Positions 1 to 13,500 of a DNA stretch of 64,000 bases are shown here, piece by piece (within the stretch, counting starts at the first letter, position 1; each line of letters begins with the position of its first letter). Source of the DNA: Mactromeris polynyma (lineage: Eukaryota > Mollusca > Bivalvia > Venerida > Mactridae). The position numbers and the translations under genes were made by a program. The DNA is taken from the NCBI GenBank assembly GCA_032209605.1, contig JASFXZ010000001.1, positions 15,456,256-15,520,255 on the forward strand. Reading direction: 5' to 3'. The notes under the pieces were generated by a model that had not been told where the DNA came from, did no database searches, and saw only the letters and a program-made list of their open reading frames with translations.

Positions 1-164
1 GGGACTGTTGTCGTTAGCGCCACACCTCTGTATGTATTAAGAACTTTTTATTTATGATATACATACTGTATCAAAACTAGCAGAATGTGAATTCAAAAAT
101 AAGAAATTGCAATGCATACACACGTAACATGATTTGTAGAAAGGTTATCTGTTTTTCACTTTAC

Positions 165-397
165 AGTTTGTAAAAAAAGCCAAATTCGTGTCTTGGAGCT
201 GAGTTATTTCGACAAGTAAGCATCCATTGTAAAGTTTTAGAAGCCTAGTTTCGAATATTTCATTTTTAACGACAAAGAGCGTCATAGTTTTAATCAATGT
301 ATCGGATGTCATTCCCGCACCTATCACAGAGTCGGTTGATACTGAGAAAGGTGACATATGCCTCGGACGTTTTACTTTCCGAGTGCCATAACATCCT
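165..397 (-). CDS. Second-cassette exon d, final ZP-C cysteine and furin-like site
   Basis: The open frame reads RGCYGTRKVKRPRHMSPFSV and continues to a GTAAAG donor at 164. The GC plus RKVKR arrangement corresponds to YCASLSTRRRR in the plus-strand gene. The acceptor is poor (TGTGAG) and would require phase 2, whereas exon c ends in phase 0. A missing microexon, an unusual acceptor, an assembly error or decay are all possible. Confidence 0.45.
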
Positions 398-3300
398 CTC
401 ACAGGCATAGCATGTTTATCTTATAACGATATATAATATTTATTCATATTATTAGAATATATAATCAATGAATTTTGGAACAATGTCGGTAATCCCAATA
501 GAGATCGAAGCCGGTAGCTCTACTCCTATGACAGCAACGCCTAAGAAATATAATCATTGACTTTACAATTAATATTGTATTTAATGTTTTAAGCAGTGGA
601 ACATTCATAACTTACATTTAGACATTTACTGTGTCCAGAAATTGTACATTTTCCTGTATCACAACGGATCCACAGTCGCCGGCTCCTTTCACTCTCTACG
701 GCAATTAAGCCGGACTCCAGCACGAATGGATTGAGATTAGGCGAAGAAAATCCTGTATCATAGGCGAACCCCGATGTTGGCGAAAGAAAGGTGGTGGAAA
801 CCGGACAACTGTAGATTTAAATATTCTTAGAGTTAACCCAGTAAAAGTTGTCACCTATATGAAGCAGCCACACGTCTCAAACAGCTAAAAATAATGAATC
901 TCTCATGTCCCTTTTAAAAATAATATGTTTGTATTAAACAAACTCTCTTTAACAATAATATCAATTTTCCAGGTATATCAATTAATCATCTCTACAGCAA
1001 TAGTCTCTCAAGAACAGTCCAATTTTCTCCCCCCTAAATGATGTTGCTTTGGCGACGTTGCACATTACCTCACAACAGTTTATAGAAATCAGTTCATTCC
1101 CTCTGCATATCTGTCACCGTGTTATCTTATTAAATCACACATAAACAACGGAAGCGAACATCTACTAGTTAAATAACAAAAGTGTTTGCTAACAGAATTA
1201 CGTTAAGTATGTACATTAAAATCATTCGAGGTTCAGCATTTTCTTCTGCTACACTAAATTCCCACCGAGAGATTTGCTGATTTTATGTACAGCAAATCCT
1301 CAATAATAAGACCACCCTTGGTACCCTTGAAAAATTGTCTTCTTGTTTAGGTGGTCTTAATATTGAGGTTGAATAAAGAGTTAAACATTGTAGATGGACT
1401 TGAAAATTGTGTTCTAATTTTTGAAATGGTCTTACTATTGAGGTGGTCTTTAAGTGAGGTTCTATTGTACATCATCGACACACAAATTATAGTCCAACTT
1501 ACCCATTATCCCCGATAAACTGTGTTGCACTGTTCATGTTTGCAGTAAACGAATATCGGCAGTTAAATATATAAAATCCCTTGGCATCATTCAAGTCTAG
1601 AATTAAGAATATGTCATAATGCAGAAAAAACATATGCGCTGAAATCGAGTCGGAATAGAGAATACATAATACATCATGAATATAGACAACAATATATTAG
1701 AAAATACTTATAAAAAGCCATATATTCTCAAATTCTCCAAACTTTTTACGTCGGATAACACAGAAATATTACAAAACTTATCAATTTTTTTATAGTATTA
1801 CAAAAGTATGGACAAAAGAGATAGCGTTTATTTTTTCGAGTATAGTTACGTGTTGTATGACGCGTTACCTATTTTATTGTATTTTTTGAAGTCATACTCT
1901 GTTTTTTATATGTATCCTAAATGTAACTTATGGAAGGAGACAAAAAAGAAAACAACACTTTTCTCCGTAACACGTATGTAACCAAACTTGATTACCCTCT
2001 CTTAACTAATAAACATTTAGTGAAATATTTTGCAGCATTTTGTTTGTTTGGTAATTTATGTAATTGAATAATATATTTTTATTGTATATTGATCGAAAGA
2101 AGTTATTAAAAAATATGTTAATATTAGCATGCTTTTTGCAATAAATATGTCTATTAATTAACATAAAGATATTGTACTGTCTGCTACGGAGGCGTGGTGG
2201 TCCAATGCTGAGATTCCTGATGTAGTCAGATCGGAAAGTCGTAGATTTGAATTCCGCTTTAGACAAGATTCTTTCGCGGGTTTCACAATATCTACATGAG
2301 GCTCACGTACTGGTTAAAACCATGGAAGCAGACCTCAAATGTGATTTATAAAGTTTGTTATGAACTGTATCACAATCGATAAACTGATATATATATTCGG
2401 ACCGTGTTAATTCGAATAACACAAGGTGTCGATTCGACGTGCCTAAGATGATACATGGGGGTATGATATTTATTTCGGATGATACCAAGAATTCGGACAA
2501 AATAAGGTTGTCGAATAAACGGGGTCCGACTGTACTACTCGTACTGATCGAAATGCTACATTTTCCTACCAATTACGCGTTCATGAGAGCCGTAAATATT
2601 GATATAAAGTAAAACCTCCATAATAAGATCACCTTTGGGACCCTTAAACATTGGTCGTCTTATTGAGGAGGTCTTAATGAGGTTGAATCAAGAGCAATAC
2701 AGTGAAAATGGACTTGAAAAATGAAGTCTTAATTTTGAGGAGGTCTTATTATTGAGGTGGTCTTTAACTGAGGTTTTCTTGTATTCATTATATTTCATAC
2801 TGTGAAAAATGACAAGGTTTGAAATGCTCTCCTAGGCTAATGATGATAAAACCTGAGTTTGGGAAACGGTCTTATAGTACAGCTTTGCCACTGGTCAATT
2901 TCAAGACCTAACTAAATAGCAACTTATCAGAGGCTTAGATATTAACATTGATCTTCAAATTTGAATATTTTATCTCAGACCATGAGCAACATGGTGTCAC
3001 ACACAACACTCTTATTGTTATAAAAAAGGGAAGGTGTTAACTTGACAATATATTTTTCGGCGCAGCCGTACTAACATGGTTTTGCTATTTGCATATCAGT
3101 GTTGTGTTACCAATCAAATGTTATGTTAACCACCAAGGCAATTTCTCTGCAACCGAACAACGTTTGTAACATTGACGCGGATTGGTTAACATGTCGATAA
3201 AGGATAAGTTACCTTACCGAAATTAACCGAAATCCATTTTGGATTTGGTGTCACCAGCAATCGTAACATCTGGTCATTGTTTTAGGTTGCACAACAAATC

Positions 3301-3572
3301 TAAACCTTCAAATTGCGCCTTTTTTCAAGATATTTCTTGTTCGTATTAATAATGCACGAGCAGCTTAGATATGACTTTGTGGTAAACTCAGCGAGAAAGA
3401 TAGAGTCATCCATGATAGGGTGAACTTGAAAAGATTAAATTCAGACTCACCTGAGGTTGCCCCTATACCAAATGGTGTATGGTATGAAAATAATCTGAAA
3501 CTAGTACCAACTTCAATGTCATCGATGACTTCATTTTGGCTGTCTGTTACCTCCAGGACTTGTGCATTGCGA
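165..3572 (-). CDS. Second ZP-C cassette, membrane-type, partial at left edge
   Basis: Exons 3572-3451, 1596-1503 and 808-616 form a full ZP-C in one frame: VLEVTDSQNEVIDDIEVG strand, YIFNC, GDNGCP, RCDTGKC and KC. Exon 397-165 then gives the last cysteine (GCYG) followed by RKVKR, a furin-like site; a membrane exon would lie beyond position 1. No signal peptide or ZP-N exons for it are visible between 3572 and 4998. It is therefore either an alternative 3' cassette of the gene starting at 13532, a second ZP-C in one long protein, or an orphan duplicate. The phase into the 397 exon does not fit (see findings). Confidence 0.6.
616..808 (-). CDS. Second-cassette exon c, ZP-C end
   Basis: A 193-base exon from TCTACAG to GTAAGT, phase 2 in and 0 out. 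It begins CPVSTTFLSPTSGF and ends LWIRCDTGKCTISGHSKCLN, parallel to exon 5181-4998. Confidence 0.75.
1290..1467. mobile_element. Pogo-type MITE copy 1
   Basis: Flanked by TA, with TIRs of the form CAG(T/C)AAAACCTCAATAATAAGACCAC and its complement; inner part contains the family's 'GGGACCCTTGAAAA' and 'GGACTTGAAAATTGTG' blocks. No coding capacity. CAGT ends with a TA duplication are typical of pogo/Tigger relatives in the Tc1/mariner group. Confidence 0.7.
1503..1596 (-). CDS. Second-cassette exon b, ZP-C core
   Basis: A 94-base exon from ATTCTAG to GTAAGT, phase 1 in and 2 out. It contains KGFYIFNCRYSF and ends FIGDNG, the classical ZP-C cysteine plus DNG(C). A pogo-type MITE ends 36 bases beyond the donor. 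Confidence 0.75.
2388..2535. mobile_element. Possible second MITE type with CAGTCGGACCCC end
   Basis: The right end GGGGTCCGACTG-TA and the left TTCGGACCGTGTTAATTCGA are roughly inverted copies, and both halves contain TTCGA/TCGAAT motifs. Resembles pogo-type elements but a single copy is seen, so the call is weak. Confidence 0.35.
2607..2781. mobile_element. Pogo-type MITE copy 2
   Basis: Diverged ends (AAAGTAAAACCTCC ... GAGGTTTTCTTGTA) around the same 'TTTGGGACCCTTAAAC' and 'GTGAAAATGGACTTG' core. Confidence 0.65.
3050..3245. repeat. Dispersed repeat, copy A
   Basis: TTTTTCGGCGCAGCCGTACTAA ... GCTATTTGCATATCAGTG ... CATTGACGCGGATTGGTTAAC ... TTACCTTACCGAAAT matches 34325-34520 throughout. 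No coding frame; probably a non-autonomous element. Confidence 0.65.
3451..3572 (-). CDS. Second-cassette exon a, ZP-C entry
   Basis: A 122-base exon from TTTCTTTAG to GTGAGT, phase 2 in and 1 out, the same phases as exon 6832-6708. It encodes NAQVLEVTDSQNEVIDD and a VGTSFRLFSY strand, a typical ZP-C start. Confidence 0.7.
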
Positions 3573-4359
3573 CTAAAGAAAGAAACGTGAGGGAATATTA
3601 ACGTGTTCAGAGTGTCGCAGAGAACTGATTCAATCACCCGTTTAACACAAAACATGACTTCCGAAAGACAGCAGGTTTACCGTAGAAAGGAAACTATTAT
3701 TTACCGTTTTTGTGTTCAAAACGGAATTCATTCACTTTTTTAGATGTATTGAAAGGATCGGTTTGCGTATTGTGTAGCAAAATAACAAATCTTAAACATT
3801 CGGAACTCCTAGTAAGTATTCTATACTGTCCACTACCGATACCAGTACTAGAAGCAATGCACTACAGTATAAGTGGTTATTTTCGCGAACGAATAATATC
3901 GCGAATTGGCGACTTAAGACGTTTCGCGAGCCGCGAAAATATTTGCAAATCGCCGAAATGTGTATTATAACATTGAAGAGTCTAGTATGTAAAACAGATA
4001 CTTTCTCAAATTCGCGAAATTCACAAACATTGCAATATCGCTATCATGAGTCACACAGTATTCTCTATAAAAATGCCTTTACGGCGAAGTATTTATTTAA
4101 GTATAATAATCGAATAAAATGTAGTAGTCACGTGAACATTGCTTACATTCATACATAATTAAGATCTTAAGAAATTAATTACGAGACTGACATCCAGATG
4201 CCAGTTTTGAAGTCTTTCTGGTTTGTTTTGATGATCTGTAAGGTCAAACAACTCAACTCGGAATCTAGTCTTAAAACTCAGGCGAAAGATTGTTTTCTTC
4301 TGAGATAAGTCGGAAAAATTGACCAATGGTGAGGCTACATTCTGAGACCGGTCTCTAAA

Positions 4360-4512
4360 CTAAGTGTTTATTGTATCAAACCAAGAAAACACAACAGACA
4401 GATGAGCACATATTAAGTTGACATACTCTTGCACTGTAAAGGAAGTTCCTAGCTGTATACCAGTATTCACAGCAGATGTCGACGGCAATCCATTTAGATG
4501 AGCATTGCATCT
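4360..4512 (-). CDS. ZP gene (minus) exon 8, soluble-type C-terminus
   Basis: It starts after TTTTTAG in phase 0 with RCNAHLNGLPSTS, giving the last ZP-C cysteine (RC). Reading on, it stops at TAG 4362-4360. No R-X-K/R-R cleavage site is seen before the end. A minus-strand AATAAA lies at 4372-4367, just before the stop, and another near 4090. A GTATGT donor at 4426 would give an 86-base exon ending in phase 2. Confidence 0.55.
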   Translation of the reverse strand, partial: RCNAHLNGLPSTSAVNTGIQLGTSFTVQEYVNLICAHLSVVFSWFDTINT

Positions 4513-7500
4513 CTAAAAATATACAAGACATTTTTAATAATAAGACTATCTCAACAAGAAGACCATTGTTCAAGGGTCCCAATGTTGGTCGTTTTACTAT
4601 ATTTAATTTACACTTAAAAATATGACGAAGGATGAAAGCGACACAAGTCTGGTTGCTTCTTGATTGATATGCAGATCGAATAGTTTCGTTTTTTGTTGTT
4701 CAGCAGAACAACTAATTCTATCACATTTTTCGACAGTTGCATCGCCTAAATACGAAAACAAGAATAACAGGTATGGGAATCGGTTAAAAAAAGTTCAACA
4801 TCGAAGCGTAACCTGCATAACATAATCAATACTGTAAGTAAACTTTACTGTGCAATTAGATGTAATGGTTCAACAATGGAAATAATGATTCGTACTTTCT
4901 GTGAATCTGGAAGTGTTGAATACAAAACCAGTGTTTAATACCGTACAATTTCAGTACTTTCAACGCTTTGATTATCCTATGGTATGAGTACACTTACGTT
5001 ATCGCAGAACGGAGCATTCGGTGCGGTACATTTACCAATTAGGCAAGTTAGATATATGATCTCTTTGTTGTTTACCACTGTAGCAGTAGCGTATTGAGCT
5101 CTAATGGTCAATATATCTTCTCCACTCGAAACATCAACAAACGATATGGTAGGTGAGAACTTAACATCCGCTACAGGGCATCTGGAAAAAATGGTTAGAT
5201 CGTAAATTCCATGTGAGGAGTAGTGTTGTTCGCTCTAGTGACCCTTGTCCGTTATCACATTTCGAAATGAATGTAAGATTCTATCAGTACTATTGTCGTC
5301 TTTTATCCTGTCTATTAAAACTAGCAGAGAATTCTAACTGAATGACGTATAATACCCAATACTCCGTTTTGTAGAAAATCTGAAAATCTGCGTATTTATT
5401 TTGTCTTTTTTTCTGTTGCTTTTTGTAATTTTGTTTTTACTTGAATCTCATTGATAAATACTGCCTTGTTATTACATAAACACGATGAAATATGTTACTC
5501 ATGCTTTCATGTATATATAAATTGAGTTTTACAGCATAAACTTGCATAAACTGTAAGTTTTGAAAGGAATAATGACGTCTCGAATGACACTCTTGTCCTT
5601 AAGAGATACAAAGTACTGATGTCTGAGTTTATTAGTTCGAATTTGGAGACCAGTATCGATACTGAAGCCTCTGTTTTATTGGTTCTGAGTGTGATCTCAA
5701 AGTTGACCAATAGCAAAACCCCGTTTTCTCGTCTTGTTCAGTATGATATCTCGAATGGTTGGATTTATAGCTTTAACTCTCTTAACGGCCACATCTATGA
5801 CTTACCCGTTAGCATCAATAAACCGCTCTTTATTTGCCATGTTCTCGTTGGTTGATGAATAACAGTTGTAAGCGTATATACCCACAGCATCCCGCAAAGC
5901 TACGTGTAAAACATATATAAAATAATTTTCAAATCTCTTGTACAACGCATTCATTCTACGCTCTTCTTCAAATTGTATTTTGATTGTAATGAAATGACAT
6001 GCTCTGCACAAGCGTAATGAGCCTTTGGTTTTGATTGAATGGTATATTATGGCTCTAAAATATGGCTGTAGTAAATAACATGGTTTTCCAAAATTGGAAC
6101 GGAATATTAAGAGTTACAGGGAACGCCACGTACACGAGACACTGTCTCCCCACACATATCCTAGGGAAATATCAACCTACGAATCATTAGGCACCGAGGA
6201 GGTTTAAGAGCGAACATGTATGGGAATGGGGAAATGGATAATGTAAGGAGTCAACAAGAGAGGAAGGGGTGGAATGGATGGAATACACCACAGGATAGGT
6301 TAAAAAAACAGTGGCCATGGGCCAAAAGGGGTGTGTGTGAAAAGAACTGAGCCTTTGAATTCATTGTACATATCTTGGTTGTAATAAATGGCATGCTCTT
6401 CAAAAGTGTATCGTGCCTTTGGTTTCCATTAGTATTTTTATCGCTTCCGATCTTTAATCATAATCATCTTCTTGATTATGAACAGCCTGACCCAAAATAT
6501 AAATATACGCTTTTTTACAATTTAGGCGGCGAACTTGGGGTTCTAAAATCGTACCATGATGCGACAACTGCACCCAAGATTTTCTTATTGTTGAGATATT
6601 TCCCTACACATGGTGTATAAATGGGCACTGGACTTTTTTGCACACGGAACAGCCTAGGGACTGGAATAGTTGGACAGTGGCCCTGATAATGCGGTCCTTG
6701 TTTATACCTAGATTAGTGTCATCTCCATCTGGTACGACGTTCACTTCGTAGATAATGTCAGCGTTTGTGGCAACAGCATTTTCTCCAGTTACTTTTGATG
6801 GATCAGCTGCTATGACAGCAAAATTATTCACTCTGTCAAAAATGTAGAAATTATAATACATAACGATACAACAACATTGATGTCATAACCTTCGAAAGAC
6901 TAGTGGTGAAATTTCGGCGTCAAGAATTCTCACATTCAACTTAATTAAAACATACATTCCCCATTTTAGTCCCAATCTGTTATTCATGTGAGAAGTGGCC
7001 AGTCGTGTGTTGAAGAACAGGTCAGTACTAGTTGGTTACCCGAGATCGCTGGTTAAATACCAATCATATCTGACTTGCTGTTGAAAACTACAACACAACT
7101 ATGGACAGTACGGAATCCTGTTTGGGCCATCGCGATCTCGCCCCTCACTTTTTAATGGACCAAGAAAAAAACCGCAGTACGCTAAAATAGTTTCCAAAGG
7201 AGGGGCTTGACGTCATTTAAATAGTGTCGTTAACTACAGAAGCAAAGTAAAGTGTTTATTTATCATAGAGTCGCGCCCCCCGTATATCACCTAATAATTT
7301 CTGACTTATGAGACGCTTCCTTTCTGAGAACATTTACTTCTCGGTTCCTGTCCTTTAATATCGGACACCAGACTGGTAGGCAAGCGGTAACAATCACTTA
7401 ACACACTGGAGGCACATCAACCGGTCATATCAGAACGGATCCGTTATGGGTATCGAGCCTTCGACTTCCCTAATGCTTTGACACTCGTTCACGAGAAATT

Positions 7501-10500
7501 ATTTTCTTTATTTTCGGTTGACGGCGGAAGTGAAAGATGTCATATATTACTAGCAATCACATACTCTATTTCTACGCTTGTTTCCACAAATCCATTGGTC
7601 ACATCGTCACCAGGACACTCGACCGTGAGGATAGAACCTTTCCTGATCGCAGTTGAACCATAAGGGTAGGAGTAAGCCTTGAACTGCCAGGTATACACTA
7701 CAGTATTGCCTGATTGAACCTGAAAAAGACATTAAAATGGCATAACAATCAGAGATATCAATCGTTAATTAATCAGTTTCATCAATAATTCTTTAAATTT
7801 CAACTTCTGCAGGAGTCAAAATGACGAATGTACTCACAGAATAGATGTCAATAAAATCTTCCTATCTACACCCACCATTAATGGTGGTGTCTTGTTTCAA
7901 ATTTGCCTTGGTAATAGTTTGTAACATGTATGTGCATGTACATGTTTTCATGTCTCCTTGCATTTTTGAAAGCAGTGGCACACTTAGTATGCGGCATTAC
8001 TTGCTCCAGTTCTGTATTCAACTTTAAGAGAGGGGGAACAGATATAAAACATTAGATATACGAAGATATTGAGCTGCGTAATATGCAATGCTGATGCAGA
8101 TGCGAAATGTGTACCTCATTAAGTTTATTGACATGATCAATTCAAAAAGCAAAACTGTTATAAGAAATCTTGCCATGTTTAATTACACATCATTTCAAAT
8201 GAGACACTTAACATTTCATATGAATTACTATACTGTCATGCAGCTCAGTACGATTCGTTTCCTATGTCTTACTATATTTACATTTATATACACATTTTGT
8301 ATTTACATGTACTAGAACTGTTATAACTGTATAAATATTTTCTGATATTATTAACGTTGCCATTGACAATATATCGTAAATGTTCAACTGTTGTTAATAT
8401 TTATTAATAGTGTTTGCTCGTACACTGTGAAGTCTAACGTATTGAGAAATAATCACATCCATAACTTGTACATCTTTTCTTATTAGGAATAAATTGTATT
8501 AAAGTTACCATGAATGTTGCTTTTCTTATTCTGTAAATATACAAAAAGGTATAGTGTGTGCTACATATTATAATGTACAATGTCACAACCAGTCGGCTTG
8601 GTTTCACTATTAAGACCGACTCGATAATACGACCACTTCATGGCGGACCCATAGGTGATCTTAATAGCGGAACTTTACTGTACTTCAAAACTCACAATTC
8701 TCATGCCACAGCCATTGTTTTCTGTACCGTCAGTTGTGTCTACTAAGGAAGTAACTCGAAACGGAGTCCCTGCTATACCAGTACCGAGTACTGTACATGA
8801 TAATATCTCATTCTTATCGGTGTCGATAGCGTTAAGTCTAACAGCAATACCACTCGAATCAGATGCCACAAGTTCCATCATTATATGGTCTTCCAATAGA
8901 TGCGAACTACAGTGATATTTTCCTGAAATTGTTATAAAACCAGGAGCTAAAAGAAAACCGGCAATAGATTTTGGTAAATAATAAATTATTACATACTGGT
9001 AAAATGAGCTTATCCAGCATTTAGTATTTGATATCTTTATCTATATATGATAAGTGATATGAAGCGATAAAAGTGACAATGAAGGTTTTCATTGATGTTT
9101 TCCAGTAGATAGGTTTGTGTGAATCATAAATGTAATAGCTTACTGCGATCGAAATAAACAGAAGACTTATCCAGTAGTTTGTTAGAAACTGTTATTACAG
9201 TAAAACCTCGATAATAAGACCAACATTGGGACCCTTGAAAACAGTTCTTAATATTAACGTGGTCTTAATATTGAGGTTGCATAAAGATCAATACAGTGAA
9301 AATGGACTTGAACATTGTATTTCTTCTATTGAGGTGGTCTTATAACTGAGGTTTTGCTGTATATCTCTTTTACATCAATAATTTAATTCCTAGATCAGAT
9401 GCTGATTCATTGATTAATAATTCACGAAGACATTATACCATATACATATATAATAATTTTGATAGTAGCAATACGAGTATCGAGATTGATTTAAATGGAT
9501 GGCTTTTCGGGTCATTTTTGTGACAATATTTTCTTTTCTTTAGAGTATAGTATTATTCCTGCAAAAATGCGGCAACTTGAAAAAATCACTTTAATAATGT
9601 TTGAAAAAATGTCATTTTCATCAAGACTATCATCTCATCTCCTGTTTTATGTCAACTGTGCAACAGTCTTTAGTCATTGATAGTGTTTCACGAAAGGTTA
9701 AATCCAGTGTAAATACAAGCTGTTTTTATGAGTTCTAATCCTTTTTGAACTCAAAATATGAATTTCCGAACATTGAAGTTTGAAACAGATCTCAATGGAG
9801 ATTCAATTTTACAAAACAAAGTTCCCCAAACAAATCAGCCATTTTGATTGCCTACGAGTGATAAAAGTCTAATATAACTTCTCAAGGAAGTCTTAATTTG
9901 AGACAGATCTCGATTTTGTAATCCTGGGTCGGATTCTCACGGTGTTATAAACGCGGGAGTTACTTTTTTTTTAAATTTTCTAATTTATGTTTTTTGTTCA
10001 AAATTTGTTCAGCCATACTAAATTATTCTGATTAATTTCTTGCTATCATTTCGCGGTAATATGATTGGGCTGTTTCAGCTCATGTGATACATCTTTCATT
10101 TATTCAGCGTTTTAAGGATTAGCCATTGAATATCAACTTTCCTTCCCATGCCTCGTACAACTTGATTAATAGATTTACCAAAAATTGGGAGGATCGAATT
10201 AATCTCAAGACTGTTGCAAAGCTAATAAATCTGAGTCCAATTTTGTTTTATATGACTTTTACGCTTGTTAATATGTTCAAAAACTTTACACTTGAAGCTT
10301 CAAAAATCGTTGTTGATGTTTCATGTGCTGCATTAATGAGGTTTTTGTGATCAATTCTGTATTAATTAGTCAAAACCGTTCTTTCATTCAATTAATGAAA
10401 TTAGGCATCTGATATATTTGAAAATTCATCCATGTTTTTTGGAAGTTAACTATCAAAAACAGTATTGCATTTTGCTTTCAAACTTTTATACAAATATTTA

Positions 10501-13500
10501 TCACCAAACTGTTACCGTATCGGTTGCTTAGCTGTATAATGTTCATACTGAAACCAGTTCAATTCCATTAAAAGAGGGCATCCAACAAAAAGATATGTCC
10601 GAATACTTTACAATCAAGCACTTTCTCCACCAAAAAGATTCGTTTTATAATATAACATTATAAATAATATACCAATACTTTTATTTTGTCACCCCTGCAC
10701 TGGTTTTATGTGCCGATATCTGATTTGTCAGTTTACCTGCAGCTCTCATCTTGATAAAAGCTATGTATCTGTACAATCAAGCGACGTAAACACCCGAGTT
10801 CTGGCGTAACTTATGACGTAAAAAGGAAAAACAAAATGGCGCACTGGAATCGCAATCGCAACATCTCGGCAATTTTCTAACAGTTCATAAATAGCCGAGG
10901 TGATCTGATGCTGGCATCGAGGCCACCTCATCCGTTTTTTGTGTCACAATATTTTGTGTCTTAACGGCAATTCAAGCTTCATTTCAATATCAAAATAACT
11001 CCATCACACACTTGTTCTGATTAGCCGGACATATATTTCAATAAATAACCTGATAGATTCTCATCTTCATTTAAATCTTTCAATTTCTAATTGTCAAATC
11101 ACTGATTGCTATAGATAGATATTTATAAAAGTTACAATCACAAACTCACCTCCGAGGACAATATTAGTTTGTCCCTTTGATAACGTGAACCCCTGAAATA
11201 TTAAGAAATACGTTTTAAATCAATTCCATGTACAATACAACTTAAATAATACGATTATCTTTGGGACCCTTGAACTCTGGTTTTATTAGTAAGGTGGTAT
11301 TAAAATTGAGGTTTAATAAAGAGCAAAATAGGGAAAATGAACTTGAAAATGTGTTCTTAATTTTGAGGTGGTCTTTTTATTAATGCCGTCTTTATGTGAG
11401 GTTTTACTGCATATGCATTGCACGCCGTATCCAGAAATTGGGCCGCGGTGGGAATGGTACGATTTTGTTACGTAAGGAGAAATTGCATTTTTGGGTGCGA
11501 ATGTCCGATTTTAAGGGAAAGGGTGCATCCCGGATGTTCCCCCTGAATCGCCGTATGATGAAAAATACGAAATACCTTAATGATAACATTGAAGCATTCA
11601 AAATCTCTGCAACAATTATGTTAACATCTGGCTAGTATTTGAAAAAGAGCGATCTCTACTTGTCTCTAAATAGTTTACCAGTTACATATGCATTTATCTT
11701 ATACATGTAGCAGATACGATTCGTTCAGGGTGGATACAGATGCTCGTAGTATCTTTTCAATGCAATATTTGGGTCAGGTTATAACATTTTAACAACTATT
11801 TCGGACGCTTATATATTTTTAAAGCAGCAAGACATATTTTATGATTTAAGGAACGTAAACACTTTTTACAGATTAGGTAAGGAATGGCATTGTCGCCGAC
11901 GAAAATAGTTTATTATTTCACTGATTGTGACATAATTTGCAGTCAATTGGACATTTAACTCCTGGCTTCCTTCTAAGACACTTCGTTGTCACTGAATAAC
12001 TTAATAGGCATAACATGTTATAGATATATATATAAATATATATATAAGATAGATATGTTTAATTTGAGTCGACAAGACATTATAAAAGTAACATAAGCTC
12101 ATAAAGAGCTTGTATACTCGACTGTAGTAACATACAGTATAACATATACATTCGTACAGAGCTGAAAATAAAATAACATATAGCAATTTGATAGTTACAT
12201 TTCAAGCAGTTTAAAGTTCAAAACATGATAAAAGATTGTATTATGATATATCCATTTTTGTAACAAGAGTGCCAAACTGTCACAAAATACGCCCGTCATA
12301 AGTCAGAGCTCAGAGTTAAAACAAGACAAATTTAAGGTAATTTCTAAAATCAAAGGGTGGTAACTCCCGGATGACATGAGCGATATGACTGGTTATTATG
12401 CCCACAAACATTTTCACCTAGTTAGGTGATGATCAGATGAAAACCGTTTGACTTAGAGAGCGGACAAGGCTAATTTGGCCAATTTTGAATAATTCAAGGG
12501 CCATAATTCCGATGTACCTGAGGTAATGTGGCTGGTTATCGAACTTGGCCGAGATATTATGCCCACAAACATTTTCACCAAGTTAGGTGAAGATCGGATG
12601 AAAACTCTTTGACTTAGAGAGCGGACACGGCTAATTTGACCAATTTTGGATAATTCAAGGGCCATAATTCAGAAATGCCTAGGGCGATGTGGCTGATTAT
12701 CAAACTTGACCGAAATATTATGCCCACAAACATTTTCACAAAGTTTGGTGAAGATCAGATGAAAACTCTTTGACTTAGGGAGCGGAAACCATGTGCATGT
12801 ACATGTACATGTAACGTACATGTTAATTGGTAACCAGGTAACCAAACATGTTGATTATTTAAACTTTTAAAGGCATATAAGCACACGTATCACAATATTA
12901 ATATTATATTCACCTTTACTACAAGGGGTAGCTAAAAGGTTGAAAGTAAGGGCAAACAAAGCAAACATAAATAAAAGCAAATGGAAGCACATACAACAAA
13001 TATGTCACTGGCTTCAAAAGACAACAACATACAAACATGTTATAAGTACTAGCAGCATTTGTCTACATTATACATCAATAAGCAACATTTATAATGGCAA
13101 TATGTGACAATTTCAAGTATGAATACGTTTTTGATCAAATGATTATTCCATTTTCGGTATCAAAACGATAAATTGGAAAATTCCTTCCAATCTGTCAAAA
13201 TGCCGACTTTCGTTTCGAGGATTGCAATCTACTTTTGGTCTTAAAACATATGAATAACAAACTTACAGTCTTTTTTGTAACGTGAAGTGCAATTTGGGTG
13301 GTTTTAAACTATCACATGGACGTCTAAAACAGTATTAACATTGGTCCCTATGAGGTTTACCTGTTGCTTTCTAGTTCTGTGTGTTGCAATTTAAATGAAA
13401 ATGCTCGATTTATAACATTTAGGAGTTTTACTTTAAAAAAAGTATAACACAGAGTTAGGCACATTTATGAAATAGAAACCAACTTACCATAGCAAACAGC

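Noticed and set aside
2170..2290. tRNA-like SINE head (GGCGTGGTGGTCCAATG ... GATTTGAATTCC)
   Set aside because: A and B boxes are too degenerate to support a call.
6604..6707. Extension of ZP exon 6832 through GINKDRIIRATVQLF to a stop
   Set aside because: Splicing at 6708 joins in phase to exon 5899, which restores the conserved ZP-C core; the extension is intron read-through.
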